DNA of 62,726 bases from Acidobacteriota bacterium (GCA_002730525.1 PCAK01000009.1:1-62726), one strand, 5' to 3'. Positions 33,646-43,004 are shown, counted from the stretch's first letter. Translations and numbers: made by a program. The notes: generated from the letters alone by a model not told the origin.

Positions 33646-34629
33646 CTAGATCTTGACGACGAACCGGCCCCGCGCGTCACCCTTGAGCAGGGTGGCGAAT
33701 GCGTCGGGCAGGCCGTCGAGCGCGATCTCTCGCACGATCGCGTCGGTGTGGCTGAGTTTCATTTCCGCGGCGAGTCGCGCCCACACCTCCCGGCGTTGCT
33801 CGGCCGAGCACATTGCCGAATCGATCCCCAGCAGCTTGACGCCGCGGAGGATGAACGGCAGCACCGTCGTGCTCAGCTCCACGCCGGCTGTCAGTCCGGA
33901 ACTGGCGATGCACCCGCCGTGGCGCATCGTGCGGGTCAGCCAGGCGAGGATCGCGCCGCCGGCGGGGTCGACCGCGCCGGCCCACCTGGCTTTTTCCAGC
34001 GGACGCGTGCCCATCTCGAGCGAGTTCCGCGACAGCACCTCCCGCGCGCCGAGCGTTCGGAGGTAATCGTGCGCGTCGTCCTTGCCGGTCAGCGCGGTGA
34101 CCTCGTAGCCGAGGGTCGCGAGCAGATCGACGGCGATGCTGCCGACGCCGCCAGTCGAACCGGTCACGATCACCGGGCCCGCCTCAGGTGTGAGGCCGTT
34201 GCGCTCCATTTCGATGATCGACAGCGCCACCGTGAAGCCGGCGGTCCCGATGGCCATGGCGCCGAACGGTGACAGTCCGTCGGGGAGGGGCACCACCCAG
34301 TCGGCGGGCACACGCACGTACTCCGCGTAGCCCCCATCGTGGGTGACGCTCATGTCGTGGCCGGTCACCAGCACGTCGGCGCCATCGCTGAACCGAGGGT
34401 CGGTGCTCGATACGACCGAGCCGGCGACGTCGATCCCGCCGACCCGCGGAAAGCCTCGGACGATCTTGCCGGTCCCGGTGCCGGCGAGCGCATCCTTGTA
34501 GTTCACGCTCGAGTAGGCCGCGCGAATGACGACGTCGCCCGGGCTGAGCTCGTCGAGGGACATGCTGGCGATCCGGCCCTCACTTCCGCCGTCCGTCTCG
34601 AAAATGCGAAATGCCTTGAAGTCGTCCAC
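33646..34629 (-). CDS. acuI: Zinc-free MDR oxidoreductase, AcuI/YhdH type (acrylyl-CoA reductase)
   Basis: A 327-residue medium-chain reductase of the YhdH/YhfP/AcuI branch: AYSSVNYKDALAGTGTGKIVRGFPRVGGIDVAG is the branch signature (quoted in parts: SSVNYKD, GIDVAG), and VTGSTGGVGSIAVDLLA is the NADPH fold. AcuI reduces toxic acryloyl-CoA to propionyl-CoA with NADPH, in DMSP and 3-hydroxypropionate metabolism. It follows the acetyl-CoA-synthetase-like gene by 7 bases on the same strand, so the two form an operon. This supports a short-chain acyl-CoA role. Confidence 0.87.
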   Translation of the reverse strand: MDDFKAFRIFETDGGSEGRIASMSLDELSPGDVVIRAAYSSVNYKDALAGTGTGKIVRGFPRVGGIDVAGSVVSSTDPRFSDGADVLVTGHDMSVTHDGGYAEYVRVPADWVVPLPDGLSPFGAMAIGTAGFTVALSIIEMERNGLTPEAGPVIVTGSTGGVGSIAVDLLATLGYEVTALTGKDDAHDYLRTLGAREVLSRNSLEMGTRPLEKARWAGAVDPAGGAILAWLTRTMRHGGCIASSGLTAGVELSTTVLPFILRGVKLLGIDSAMCSAEQRREVWARLAAEMKLSHTDAIVREIALDGLPDAFATLLKGDARGRFVVKI

Positions 34630-34636
34630 CGATCCG

Positions 34637-36571
34637 TCACCCTTCCTTCGTGTCCGCCCGCACCATGTCGGCCTTCATCTGCTCCCAGGCCTGCCGGGCC
34701 TCTTCGACCGACCCCGCTTCCTCGATCGTCGTGATGTCCCCGGGTTCGCGATCGAGGACCACCGCCTTTAGCACGCGGCGCATGATCTTGCCGCTCCGGG
34801 TCTTCGGGAGCATCGACACGAAATTCAGCTCACCGACGACGGCGATCGCGCCGAGGCCGTGGCGGATCGTGTCGATCAGTTCGCTGCGTAGTTCGTCCGA
34901 GGGGCGTCGGTCATTCTTGAGGAGTACGAACGCCGAGATCACCTCGCCGCGCGTCTCGTCGGGGCGCCCGACGACGCCGCACTCGGCGACCGCAGGATGT
35001 CTGAGGCAGGCGCTCTCGACCTCGATCGTACTCAGGCGGTGCGCCGCGATCTTGATGATCTCGTCGGCGCGTCCGCCGAACCAGACGTAGCCGTCCTCGT
35101 CAACGTGCGCCGAGTCGCCGGTGTAGTACGCGCCGGGGACTTTCTCCCAGTAGTCGCGGGAGTAGCGCTCGGGTTCGCCCCAGAGCCTGGCGGTGAGGCC
35201 GGGGAATGGCTGACGCAGCACCATGATCCCTTTCTCGCCGACGTCGCATTCGGAACCGTCTGACCTGACGACCGCGGCCTCGATGCCCGGAAGCGCGACC
35301 GTTGCCGACCCGGGCTTCACCGGCAGCAGGCCGAGGCCGTAGGGGTTCCCGAAGACCGGCCCGCTCGTCTCGGTCTGCCACATGTTGTCGAGCACCGGCA
35401 CGCGGCCACCGAGGATGGTATTGGCTAGCCACTCCCACGCCGGGGGGTTGAGCACCTCGCCGGCCGAGACGATCCGTTCGAGCCGCGAGTGATCGACGCT
35501 ACCGAGTGGTCCGTCGCCGTAGCGCATCAGCGCGCGGATCGCCGTCGGCGAGGTGAAGATGCCGGTGACGCCCAGTTCCTCGACCGCCGTCCGCCAGTGG
35601 CCTTCGGGCACCGGATGGTCGAGCGCGCCCTCGAAGACGACGGTCGTGCACCCGGCCAGCAGCGGGGCGTACACCATGTAGCTGTGGCCGACGATCCAGC
35701 CGATGTCCGAGGTTGCCCACCAGACATCGGTGGGCTTCAGCCCAAAGCACCAGCGGCCCATGCTGGCGACGTGCACCTGGTAGCCGCCGTGTGTATGAAT
35801 GGCGAGTTTCGGCTTCGCCGTCGTGCCGGACGTGGCGAGGATGAACGCCGGCGCGTTCGCCTCCATCGACACCCAGTCGCCGGACTGACCTTCGGCACCG
35901 GCCAGGAAGTCGTCCCAGGCGACATCGCGACCCGGTTGCATCGTCCCGCCCTCGGTGCGCCGCAGCACCACCACGCGCTCCACGTCGTGCCCCGGCTGCT
36001 CGAGTGCCTCGTCGACGATCGGCTTCAGCGGAACGTGTTTCCCTTTGCGATACGCGACGTCCGCGGTGAAGACGACCCGCGACTCGCTCGCCGCGATGCG
36101 GTCGGCCAGCGCGAGCGCCCCGAACCCGGCGAAGACGACCGAGTGAATCGCGCCGATCCGGGCCGCCGCCAGCATCAGGACGATCGCCTCCGGACAGGTC
36201 GGCATCGACAGCGTGATCCGATCGCCTGTCACGACGCCGAGGCCGCGGAGCGCGGCCGCGACGCGCGTGACTTCGTGGAGGAGTTCAGCGTAGGTCAGGA
36301 CAACCCGGTCGCCTTGCTCGTTGAAATAGACCAGCGCCGTCCGGTCACCCGCGCCGTCCGCGACGTGGCGGTCGACCGCGTTGTGCGTCAGGTTGGTCTC
36401 GGCTCCGACGAACCATCGGAACGTCGGCGGATCGGGTTCGTAGACCTGGTCCCAGGTTCGGAACCAAGGCAACTCACGGGCCGCGCGTTCCCAGAACGCC
36501 TCGGGGTCGCGCCGCCCGTCGTCGAGCCAGCGGGCGACCTCCGGTGGTGCCAGGCGACTGGTGATGGTCAT
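34637..36571 (-). CDS. Acetyl/propionyl-CoA synthetase-type acyl-CoA ligase
   Basis: A 644-residue AMP-forming ligase of the Acs/PrpE family. It has the ATP loop TSGTTAKPKLAIHTHGGY, the core motif YYTGDSAHVDEDGYVWFGGRADEII and the C-terminal acylation-regulated Lys in PKTRSGKIMRR. Length and architecture match Acs (about 650). Because it sits in an operon with an AcuI-type reductase, the natural acid could be propionate, acrylate or 3-hydroxypropionate rather than acetate; that is inference. Reaction: carboxylate + ATP + CoA gives acyl-CoA + AMP + PPi in the cytoplasm. Confidence 0.88.
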   Translation of the reverse strand: MTITSRLAPPEVARWLDDGRRDPEAFWERAARELPWFRTWDQVYEPDPPTFRWFVGAETNLTHNAVDRHVADGAGDRTALVYFNEQGDRVVLTYAELLHEVTRVAAALRGLGVVTGDRITLSMPTCPEAIVLMLAAARIGAIHSVVFAGFGALALADRIAASESRVVFTADVAYRKGKHVPLKPIVDEALEQPGHDVERVVVLRRTEGGTMQPGRDVAWDDFLAGAEGQSGDWVSMEANAPAFILATSGTTAKPKLAIHTHGGYQVHVASMGRWCFGLKPTDVWWATSDIGWIVGHSYMVYAPLLAGCTTVVFEGALDHPVPEGHWRTAVEELGVTGIFTSPTAIRALMRYGDGPLGSVDHSRLERIVSAGEVLNPPAWEWLANTILGGRVPVLDNMWQTETSGPVFGNPYGLGLLPVKPGSATVALPGIEAAVVRSDGSECDVGEKGIMVLRQPFPGLTARLWGEPERYSRDYWEKVPGAYYTGDSAHVDEDGYVWFGGRADEIIKIAAHRLSTIEVESACLRHPAVAECGVVGRPDETRGEVISAFVLLKNDRRPSDELRSELIDTIRHGLGAIAVVGELNFVSMLPKTRSGKIMRRVLKAVVLDREPGDITTIEEAGSVEEARQAWEQMKADMVRADTKEG

Positions 36572-36594
36572 CCGATGTCCATCGTTCTATCGTT

Positions 36595-38151
36595 CTAGCG
36601 ATCAAGGCCGGTGCCCGGCGGCCGTTTCAACACACTGAGGTCCAGCGTGTTCACCTCGTCGATAATCCGGGCGTAGGCGCGGGTCGTGTTCTGCAGACCG
36701 GTCCACGGCACGGTCTCCACCGTTTCCAGGTCGCTGTGGAAGTAATGGAAGAAGTCGGTCGTCGTCAGCCCCGGCACGAACTGAAAGACTCGGCTCAGAT
36801 CGCCCGCCGGGGCCCGGGGATTCGGCTCCAGGTAGGTGCTGATGCCGAATTCCCTGAACGCGTCGAGGGCGATCCGGTTCAGCTCGGGCCGCGTGTCACC
36901 GCCGGCGTACCAGTGGAACGCCGTGTAGGCATTCGACCAGATGACCTCGTCGTCCCGATTGAGATACCGCGGGCGGATGATCGTCTGCACCGTCGACGGG
37001 TGCTCCGCGTTGATGAGCAGCGCGGTCTTGTCGAACAACGTCTCGTGGTTGGCTGCCAGCCACATCCGGCCGACGCCGAAGCCCGGGCCGCTGTTGTGGT
37101 GGCCATCCAGGCCGATGAAGATCATCGTGCGGGGGCGACCGGCCTCGGCCACGGCGGCGTAGTGTTGTGCCAGCGCGATCATTGCCGCCACGCCCGACGC
37201 GTTGTCGCCCGCGGCGTCGAAGAACCCGTCACGGTGGGCCATGACGTAGATCGTCTCGTCCGACCGGCCGGGGAGCGTTCCCCAGACCATCGCCGTCCGG
37301 AGGTCGCGCACGATCTCGACGTCGAGGCGGACCCGCACCCGCGGGGTCAGGCCGCGCTCGATCAGTTCACGCAGCGCCACGCCATCGTCGTTGCCCAGAG
37401 AGAGTGTCGGCACGCCCGTCGCGACCGGGTAGGCCTGGTATCTCAGGTTGCCGGGCAGCATCCGGGCGTTGAAGATCGCCGCGGCGCCCTTCTCGGCAGC
37501 CCGCTCCAGCGCCTCCTCGTCGGGCAGTCCGAGCAGGGCCGAGACCAACACGGCCTTGCCCGCGACGTCCCGGTCCGAGAAGTCGGCCTCGGTCCCCAGG
37601 CCAACGTAGACCAGCTCGAGGTCCAGCCCGTCGCCGGTCGTGCCCTCCGATCGATAGAACGGGTGGGCGGTGGCCAATCTGAATTCACCGCCGCGGGTGG
37701 TGACGGTGACGGTCCAGGACTGCGGAAACCACTGCGGGGTCAGGTCGAACGGCTGCACGCGGACATCGCTCAACCCGATATCATCGAACCTGTCTTCCAG
37801 CCATCCCGCGCTGTCCCAGTCCGAGGACGCTCCGATAATCCGACCCCAGTATTGCGAGTTGACGGTGTCGCGATAGCGGCGGGAGATCTCTTGCTGTTCG
37901 ATGATGTCGAGCTGCATCGCCCGGCCATCGATCGTAGGGTAGTCGTCGGTGCCAGGCGTCGGCCATTCCAGGAAAAGGTCATCGAGCTCTTCCAAGGTGT
38001 ACGGTGCCTCGCTGAGTGGTCGCAGCGCGCGGAGCGGGCGCAGCGGATCCAGTTCCTGCCCGCTCGACACACCCGGCGACAGCCAGGCGAGCGCGCCCAG
38101 AACGATCCCGATCGCGATCACTACCGGGACAAGACGAGTCTGTGACGACAT
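36595..38151 (-). CDS. Exported M28-like protein with PA-type insert; catalytic Glu apparently lost
   Basis: A 518-residue protein with a signal anchor (LVPVVIAIGIVLGALAWLSPG). A protease-associated-like region (about 170-280) precedes an M28 peptidase fold: IYVMAHRDGFFDAAGDNASGVAAMIALA holds the metal His and bridging Asp, and YFHSDLETVETV holds the last His. The usual EE pair (F-x-x-x-x-x-EE-x-G-L-x-GS) is replaced by FIGLDGHHNSGPG, and the next metal Asp position reads INAEHPS. So the general base is missing or replaced. It may be a binding protein, or use a changed mechanism. Confidence 0.75.
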   Translation of the reverse strand: MSSQTRLVPVVIAIGIVLGALAWLSPGVSSGQELDPLRPLRALRPLSEAPYTLEELDDLFLEWPTPGTDDYPTIDGRAMQLDIIEQQEISRRYRDTVNSQYWGRIIGASSDWDSAGWLEDRFDDIGLSDVRVQPFDLTPQWFPQSWTVTVTTRGGEFRLATAHPFYRSEGTTGDGLDLELVYVGLGTEADFSDRDVAGKAVLVSALLGLPDEEALERAAEKGAAAIFNARMLPGNLRYQAYPVATGVPTLSLGNDDGVALRELIERGLTPRVRVRLDVEIVRDLRTAMVWGTLPGRSDETIYVMAHRDGFFDAAGDNASGVAAMIALAQHYAAVAEAGRPRTMIFIGLDGHHNSGPGFGVGRMWLAANHETLFDKTALLINAEHPSTVQTIIRPRYLNRDDEVIWSNAYTAFHWYAGGDTRPELNRIALDAFREFGISTYLEPNPRAPAGDLSRVFQFVPGLTTTDFFHYFHSDLETVETVPWTGLQNTTRAYARIIDEVNTLDLSVLKRPPGTGLDR

Positions 38152-38182
38152 TTCTTGGCAGCCTGCTCCCTTGTAGGCGCCC

Positions 38183-39988
38183 CTACGGGGTCATGTAGGG
38201 CGTGAGCCACGCCTCACGCAGCGAGACGGCACGGTCGGTGGCGTTCGGCATCTCCACGATCCGGTACGTCGTCGCGCGGTCGTTCTGGAGACGCACTGGA
38301 GCGGTGACGACCCGATCGCCCCGGGCGACGAGCAACTCGATCGGATCGCCGGCTGCCTTCGCCTGCAGGCGCGCCTCGAAGGTCGAGGGGACCGCGCGAT
38401 CGCCGTCGAGCATCAGGATGACATCGCCCGCCATCAGGCCGGCGTTGTAGCCGGCGCCGGTCGGGGGTATTGCGGAGACGACGAGGCGGTCGGCGTCGAC
38501 CGCCATCGATACGCCGAGCGACCGTCGTGGCTGCCCCCGGTCGGTCTCGAGTCGCAGGCCGACATGTTGAAGGGCGGCGTTGTAGTCGAGCTCTTCGATG
38601 CCCGAGACGTAGCGTTCGAACAGTTCCGAGAAATCCCGGTCGCCGCCCGCCTCGGCCGTGATCAGCTCGACCGCTGCCTGAAAGCCGCCGTCCTCGGCGA
38701 AGCCCGGCTTGGGCAGGCCGTGCTCGGCCATCAGGTAGCGGAAGACGTCGTCGAGGCTCGCGCGGCCGTCGGTGCGCTCGCGCATCTCCAGATCGATCAG
38801 CAGGCCGACGAGGCTGCCCTTGATGTAATAGGAGATGCCGGTGTGGGCCGAGTTGTCCGACCGTGTCCAGGCATTCCAGCTGGCCGATTCGACGGAGGTG
38901 ACCAGCCGACCCGGTGCGCTCTGCAGCGTGTCGATCACCTTGGCCAGCTCGGCGTAGAACTCGGGCCGGGTCCAGAGACCGGCGCGCGTCACTGAGAGGT
39001 AGCCGTAGTAGTCGGACATTCCCTCCGAGACGTACAAGTTGCGCGTGTGCTGCGCCCCCGAGTAGTCGAACGGCCCGAGAATCTCCGGCCGGATCCGCTT
39101 CACGTTCCAGAGGTGGAAGAACTCGTGGGCGAAGAGGAACTGCAGCCGATGGTAATCGGCCGAGTCGAGGTCGTCGTAGCGCTTGAAGCTGATCGTCGTC
39201 GAGTTCAGATGCTCGAGGCCGCCGCCGCGCCGATTCTGGCCCGTCAGCAGGAAGACGTAGCGGTCGAATGGCACGCCGCCCATCATCTCAGCCTGCTCGG
39301 CCACGATCGCCTTGATCTCGCCGATGAAGTGCTCGGGATCGTAGCCGTGCGGGTTCCGGATCGCGACCTCGTAGCGGGCGCCGTGGTCGTCGAAGGCCAG
39401 CAGGTCCAGGTGCTCGGCGACGTCGATCGGCGAATCGATCAGCGTGTCGTAGTCGGGCGCGGTGAAGATCCCAGGCCCGGTCGCTGTGAGCCCCGTGGCG
39501 AACGTCCATCCCTCGGGTGCGTCGACGGCGATTGTCACCGGGCCGTCGGCCGGGTAGGGTGAGTCGCCGACGACGTACATCAGCGAGCGGGTGCCACTGA
39601 TTCTCACGAACGAGTCGTCCATCGAGCGCGGGCCGACATACACCTTGTAGTGCACCCGCACCGTCGGCGCCGCCGGGCGGATCCGCCAGCGGCTCGTGTC
39701 CACCTGGACGGCGTCCAGCGGCTGGCCGTCGCCGTCCTCGGCCCAGAGTTCCTGGACGTTCTTCGAAGCCCAGTGCAGCCCGTAGCCGCCGGGCGACCAG
39801 GCCGGCATGGCGACATCGAGCGTGTCGCCGGGCGCATCGTCGATCTCCATCGTCACGTGGAGCAGGCCGCCGGTAAGGTGCGGCATCGCCACGGCGTAGG
39901 CGACGTCTTGCGCAGCGGCTGGCGGGGGCGAGGCGATCCAGATGGCGACGGCCGTCACCAAACCCAGGCGGCTGAATCGGTTCTTCAC
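38183..39988 (-). CDS. Secreted M61 glycyl-aminopeptidase-type protease with PDZ domain
   Basis: A 601-residue protein with a signal peptide ending PPAAAQD. The N-terminal beta domain (HLTGGLLHVTMEIDDAPGD, MPAWSPGGYGLHW) and the catalytic domain with HEFFH at 288-292, followed by LWNVKRIRPEILGPFDYS and SEGMSDYYG with the third ligand Glu, are diagnostic for M61. A PDZ domain (GAGYNAGLMAGDVILMLDGD) closes it. M61 enzymes release N-terminal Gly/Ala and act in the periplasm. It lies 30 bases downstream of nothing else on its strand and is divergent from the alanine racemase gene. Confidence 0.9.
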   Translation of the reverse strand: MKNRFSRLGLVTAVAIWIASPPPAAAQDVAYAVAMPHLTGGLLHVTMEIDDAPGDTLDVAMPAWSPGGYGLHWASKNVQELWAEDGDGQPLDAVQVDTSRWRIRPAAPTVRVHYKVYVGPRSMDDSFVRISGTRSLMYVVGDSPYPADGPVTIAVDAPEGWTFATGLTATGPGIFTAPDYDTLIDSPIDVAEHLDLLAFDDHGARYEVAIRNPHGYDPEHFIGEIKAIVAEQAEMMGGVPFDRYVFLLTGQNRRGGGLEHLNSTTISFKRYDDLDSADYHRLQFLFAHEFFHLWNVKRIRPEILGPFDYSGAQHTRNLYVSEGMSDYYGYLSVTRAGLWTRPEFYAELAKVIDTLQSAPGRLVTSVESASWNAWTRSDNSAHTGISYYIKGSLVGLLIDLEMRERTDGRASLDDVFRYLMAEHGLPKPGFAEDGGFQAAVELITAEAGGDRDFSELFERYVSGIEELDYNAALQHVGLRLETDRGQPRRSLGVSMAVDADRLVVSAIPPTGAGYNAGLMAGDVILMLDGDRAVPSTFEARLQAKAAGDPIELLVARGDRVVTAPVRLQNDRATTYRIVEMPNATDRAVSLREAWLTPYMTP

Positions 39989-40324
39989 ATCTTCTCCTCT
40001 TCGGACTCGGCGTTGCCGTGAGATGCGGTGTGCCCAACTCGGGCCATCCGTCCCCTAGAGAACGCCCATTCTATCGTCTCTCGAGGTTCACGGCCCGATC
40101 GGGCTGTCGCCGTCCTCGTTCTCGACTGGTTCAAGACGTCGCCACGCGCAGTCGGCCTTTCAGCGACACGAGTCCTCCTACTTCGCGAACGCAGTGCAGA
40201 GGCACGGACTGTCGCCCGTAGGGCGACCGCGTTTCAGGAGAGGGCAAGGGCGGTGGGAGGGGCGCGGGACGGGGCGATACCGCATATGATGGCGTCCACG
40301 AATCAATCCATTCTGGAGAGTCTC
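39989..40324. other. Divergent intergenic region, no gene
   Basis: This 336-base gap separates the M61 gene (minus) and the racemase gene (plus). A frame open across it (from 40028) lacks family similarity and starts without a ribosome site, so I treat it as non-coding. It contains a GTCGCCC/GGGCGAC hairpin at 40211-40227 with a 3-base loop. TATGAT near 40286 could be a -10 box for the racemase, but no matching -35 is seen. Confidence 0.5.
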
Positions 40325-41596
40325 ATGAGCGTCCGACGCGCGCACTCCCTGGCCTGGCCCTTCATCGCGTTCTTCGTGCTCGCATCCGGCTGTGCCGTGG
40401 AGTCGGAACGGGCGCCAGCCGCCGGTCCGCCGCCGGCCACGCTCGCGAGCCCCGACATCGACAACCGGATCGACGAGTTCACGTCATGGATCGAGGTCGA
40501 TCTGGACGCGATCGGCGCCAACCTCGAGGCGCTGCGGCAACACACCGGGGTCGAGATCATGCCGGTCGTCAAGAATAACGCCTACGGCCATGGCCTCGTC
40601 CCGATTGTCCGGTACCTGGCGGGGCAGGGGGTGGAGCGGGTGTTCGTTGCGAATGTCGAGGAGGCGATGGCGCTGCGGCAAGCCGGCGTCGACCTGGCAA
40701 TCGTCAACATGGGGCCGCTGTTCACGGATGGCCAGCACACCCGGGTCGTCGAGTTGGGCATTACCCAGGTGGTCTTCTCGGAGGACGTGGTCCAGCGGTT
40801 GAGCGAGGCGTCGGCCGCCGTGGGGCAAGACGCCGGCGTCTTCGTGAAGGTCGATACCGGGCTGAGGCGCGTCGGCGTCTTTCACGACGAGGCTGGGGAT
40901 TTCATCGAGCACGCCGCATCACTGCCGGGCATCTCGATTGACGGCATCTTCTCGACGTTCATGCAGACGCCGGAGGAGGACCGGGCGATGCTCACCCGAC
41001 TGCTCGCCGTCGAGACCGACCTCCGCGCTCGGGGCATCGACCCGGGCCTGAGGAGCATGGCCAGCACCGATGCGATTCTGCATTTCCCCGAGAGCCACCT
41101 AGACCTGGTCCGGCCGGGCATGAGCCTCTACGGCATCTATCCGGAGGAGAAGGACCTCGACGCCGGTGTCACGCTCACCCCGGCGCTGTCACTCAAAGCG
41201 CGGATCGAACTGGTCAAGTGGGTCGACGAAGGCGACTCGGTCACCTACTGGGGTCGATTCATCGCGCCGAGCCGGATGATGATCGCCACCGTGCATGCGG
41301 GGTTCTATGACGGCGTGCCGCGGGAACTCGCGAATGTTGGCTCGGTCTTCTACGCGGGCGAATTCAGGGACATCATCGGCTCGGTGTCGCTCAATCACGT
41401 CGTCGTGGACGTGACCGGCACCGACGCGTCGCCCGGCGACACGGTCGAGGTCATCGGCCATGCGGGCGCCAACGCCGTGAGCGCGATTGCCGAGACCGCC
41501 AACTGGATGGTCTACAGCCTACTCAACCACCTGAACCCACAGACGCCGCGCGTCTACTACGAGGGCGGCGAGCCGGCGATGTTGCTTGAGCCGTAG
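40325..41596 (+). CDS. Lipoprotein alanine racemase (exported PLP enzyme)
   Basis: A 423-residue fold-type III racemase starting at ATG 40325 behind GGAGAG. Unlike the cytoplasmic Alr it opens with a lipoprotein signal (SLAWPFIAFFVLASGC, Cys22 or so). The PLP Lys is Lys83 in VVKNNAYGHG. The barrel residues KVDTGLRRVGV and RPGMSLYGIYP, and the second-domain Tyr in SVTYWGRF with YDGVPRELAN, are all present. It should interconvert L- and D-alanine or other amino acids in the periplasm, like broad-spectrum racemases. Its neighbour is another exported PLP enzyme (gap 47 bases). Confidence 0.88.
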   Translation: MSVRRAHSLAWPFIAFFVLASGCAVESERAPAAGPPPATLASPDIDNRIDEFTSWIEVDLDAIGANLEALRQHTGVEIMPVVKNNAYGHGLVPIVRYLAGQGVERVFVANVEEAMALRQAGVDLAIVNMGPLFTDGQHTRVVELGITQVVFSEDVVQRLSEASAAVGQDAGVFVKVDTGLRRVGVFHDEAGDFIEHAASLPGISIDGIFSTFMQTPEEDRAMLTRLLAVETDLRARGIDPGLRSMASTDAILHFPESHLDLVRPGMSLYGIYPEEKDLDAGVTLTPALSLKARIELVKWVDEGDSVTYWGRFIAPSRMMIATVHAGFYDGVPRELANVGSVFYAGEFRDIIGSVSLNHVVVDVTGTDASPGDTVEVIGHAGANAVSAIAETANWMVYSLLNHLNPQTPRVYYEGGEPAMLLEP

Positions 41597-41643
41597 AGTC
41601 GGCGTCGGCGGCAGGAAGCTCGCGTCGAGAAAGTGAGGCATTC

Positions 41644-42966
41644 ATGCCACGACCGTCCGAGATGACGCGCACCCGCTGGAGCCGGCGTCGGTTTCTTGGC
41701 GTCGGCGCCGGCCTCGCGAGCACCGCCGCCGGTCAGTCCCGCCAGCCGGGCGACACGGATGCCGAGGCGATGGTCGCCGATCTCGAGCGCCGCCTCGAGG
41801 GCGACAACGTCTACACGCGGCTGCTCGGCATCCGTCCGCACCTGCCGGGGCACGGCACCGGGACGCGGCTGGGCGGCTGTCGGATGCCGGCCGAGGTCGT
41901 CTCGGCGATGCAGGAGGCGAACGACTACTTCGTCCAGATGGACGAGTTGCAGGTGGCCGCGGGGAGACGCGCGGCCGAGGTGGTCAAGGCCGAGGCGGCG
42001 GTCATCACGTCGGGCGGTACGGGGGCGCTTCTGCTGGGCGCCGCGGCCTGTCTGACCGGGACCGACATGGAGAAGATGCGGGCACTGCCGCATCCGACGT
42101 GGGCCCGGCGGGAGTGCATCATCCAAAAGGCGCATCGCTACATGTACGATCGCGCGCTGCGGAGCGCCGGCGTGACGTTCGTCGAAGTGGAAGGCCGCGA
42201 GCAGTTGATGAACGCGCTGGGCGAGTCGACTGCGCTCCTGTTCGGCCTTCCGCGGGGCAGCGCGGCCACCGGCGTCGTGCCGCCCGAAGGGCTGATCGAG
42301 ATCGGCCGGCGCGCCGGCGTGCCGGTCATGATCGACGGCGCGTCACGGCTTCCGCCCGAAGGCAACCTCACCGTGTTCAACGAACTCGGCGCCGACCTTG
42401 TGGCCCTCAGCGGCGGGAAGGGGCTGCGCGGGCCGCAGTCGACCGGCATCCTGTCGGGCCGCGCGGATCTGATCGCGGCGGCGAGGCTCCAGGCCGCGCC
42501 GAACGATCAGATCGGCCGTGGCATGAAGGTGGGCAAGGAGGAGATCATTGGCCTCATCGTCGCCCTGAATCGGTACGCCGCGCTCGACCACGCCACCGTG
42601 CGACGCGCCTGGCGAGCGAAGGCCGACTACGTGGCCGCGCAACTGCAAGATGTACCGGGTCTGGTGGCCGTCGTGCGGGGGAGCGGCGAGGCGGCGCCCT
42701 TCGTGGAGTTGACCTGGGACCGGCGGGTGATTCCGCTGTCGGAACTCGAGGTGCGAAACGCGCTCGAGCGGCGCGGCCGGCGCCGGGTCGGAATTCCGAT
42801 GGCGCCCGTGGAGATGCGCGCGCTCGCGGGGCGACCCGAGCCGGGCGACGGCTCCGGCCCGGTCGGCGTGAACCACATTCAGACGCGAAGCATGCGCGAC
42901 GGCGAGGAGGTCCTGGTGGCGCGGTATCTGAGAACCTTCTTCACCGAGGAAGCGCCAGCGCTGTAG
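41644..42966 (+). CDS. Tat-exported SelA/DgaE-like PLP-dependent enzyme
   Basis: A 440-residue fold-type I PLP protein of the selenocysteine synthase/D-glucosaminate-6-phosphate ammonia-lyase (DgaE) family. It has a Tat signal (SRRRFLGVGAGLASTAAG), the cofactor-phosphate motif VITSGGTGALLLGAAACL, GVPVMIDGASRLPP with the pyridine Asp, and the Schiff-base Lys259 in ALSGGKGLRGPQSTG. True SelA is cytoplasmic; this branch acts on small amino compounds, by elimination or deamination. Tat export suits a protein that folds with PLP before crossing. It follows the exported racemase closely, so the two may act on the same D- or L-amino acids. Confidence 0.8.
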   Translation: MPRPSEMTRTRWSRRRFLGVGAGLASTAAGQSRQPGDTDAEAMVADLERRLEGDNVYTRLLGIRPHLPGHGTGTRLGGCRMPAEVVSAMQEANDYFVQMDELQVAAGRRAAEVVKAEAAVITSGGTGALLLGAAACLTGTDMEKMRALPHPTWARRECIIQKAHRYMYDRALRSAGVTFVEVEGREQLMNALGESTALLFGLPRGSAATGVVPPEGLIEIGRRAGVPVMIDGASRLPPEGNLTVFNELGADLVALSGGKGLRGPQSTGILSGRADLIAAARLQAAPNDQIGRGMKVGKEEIIGLIVALNRYAALDHATVRRAWRAKADYVAAQLQDVPGLVAVVRGSGEAAPFVELTWDRRVIPLSELEVRNALERRGRRRVGIPMAPVEMRALAGRPEPGDGSGPVGVNHIQTRSMRDGEEVLVARYLRTFFTEEAPAL

Positions 42967-43004
42967 CTCGGCATCACATCAACGTTCCGTACGGAGGGCT
43001 CAAG

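Noticed and set aside
40028-40324. N-terminal extension of the alanine racemase by 99 residues
   Set aside because: The extra residues are Arg-rich with no fold similarity; ATG 40325 has a ribosome site and a lipoprotein signal directly after it.
42099-43004. A continuous frame giving a 1311-residue BNR protein starting at 42099
   Set aside because: The first 300 codons are a shadow of the PLP enzyme gene in another frame. ATG 43005 has GGAGG upstream and starts a signal peptide.
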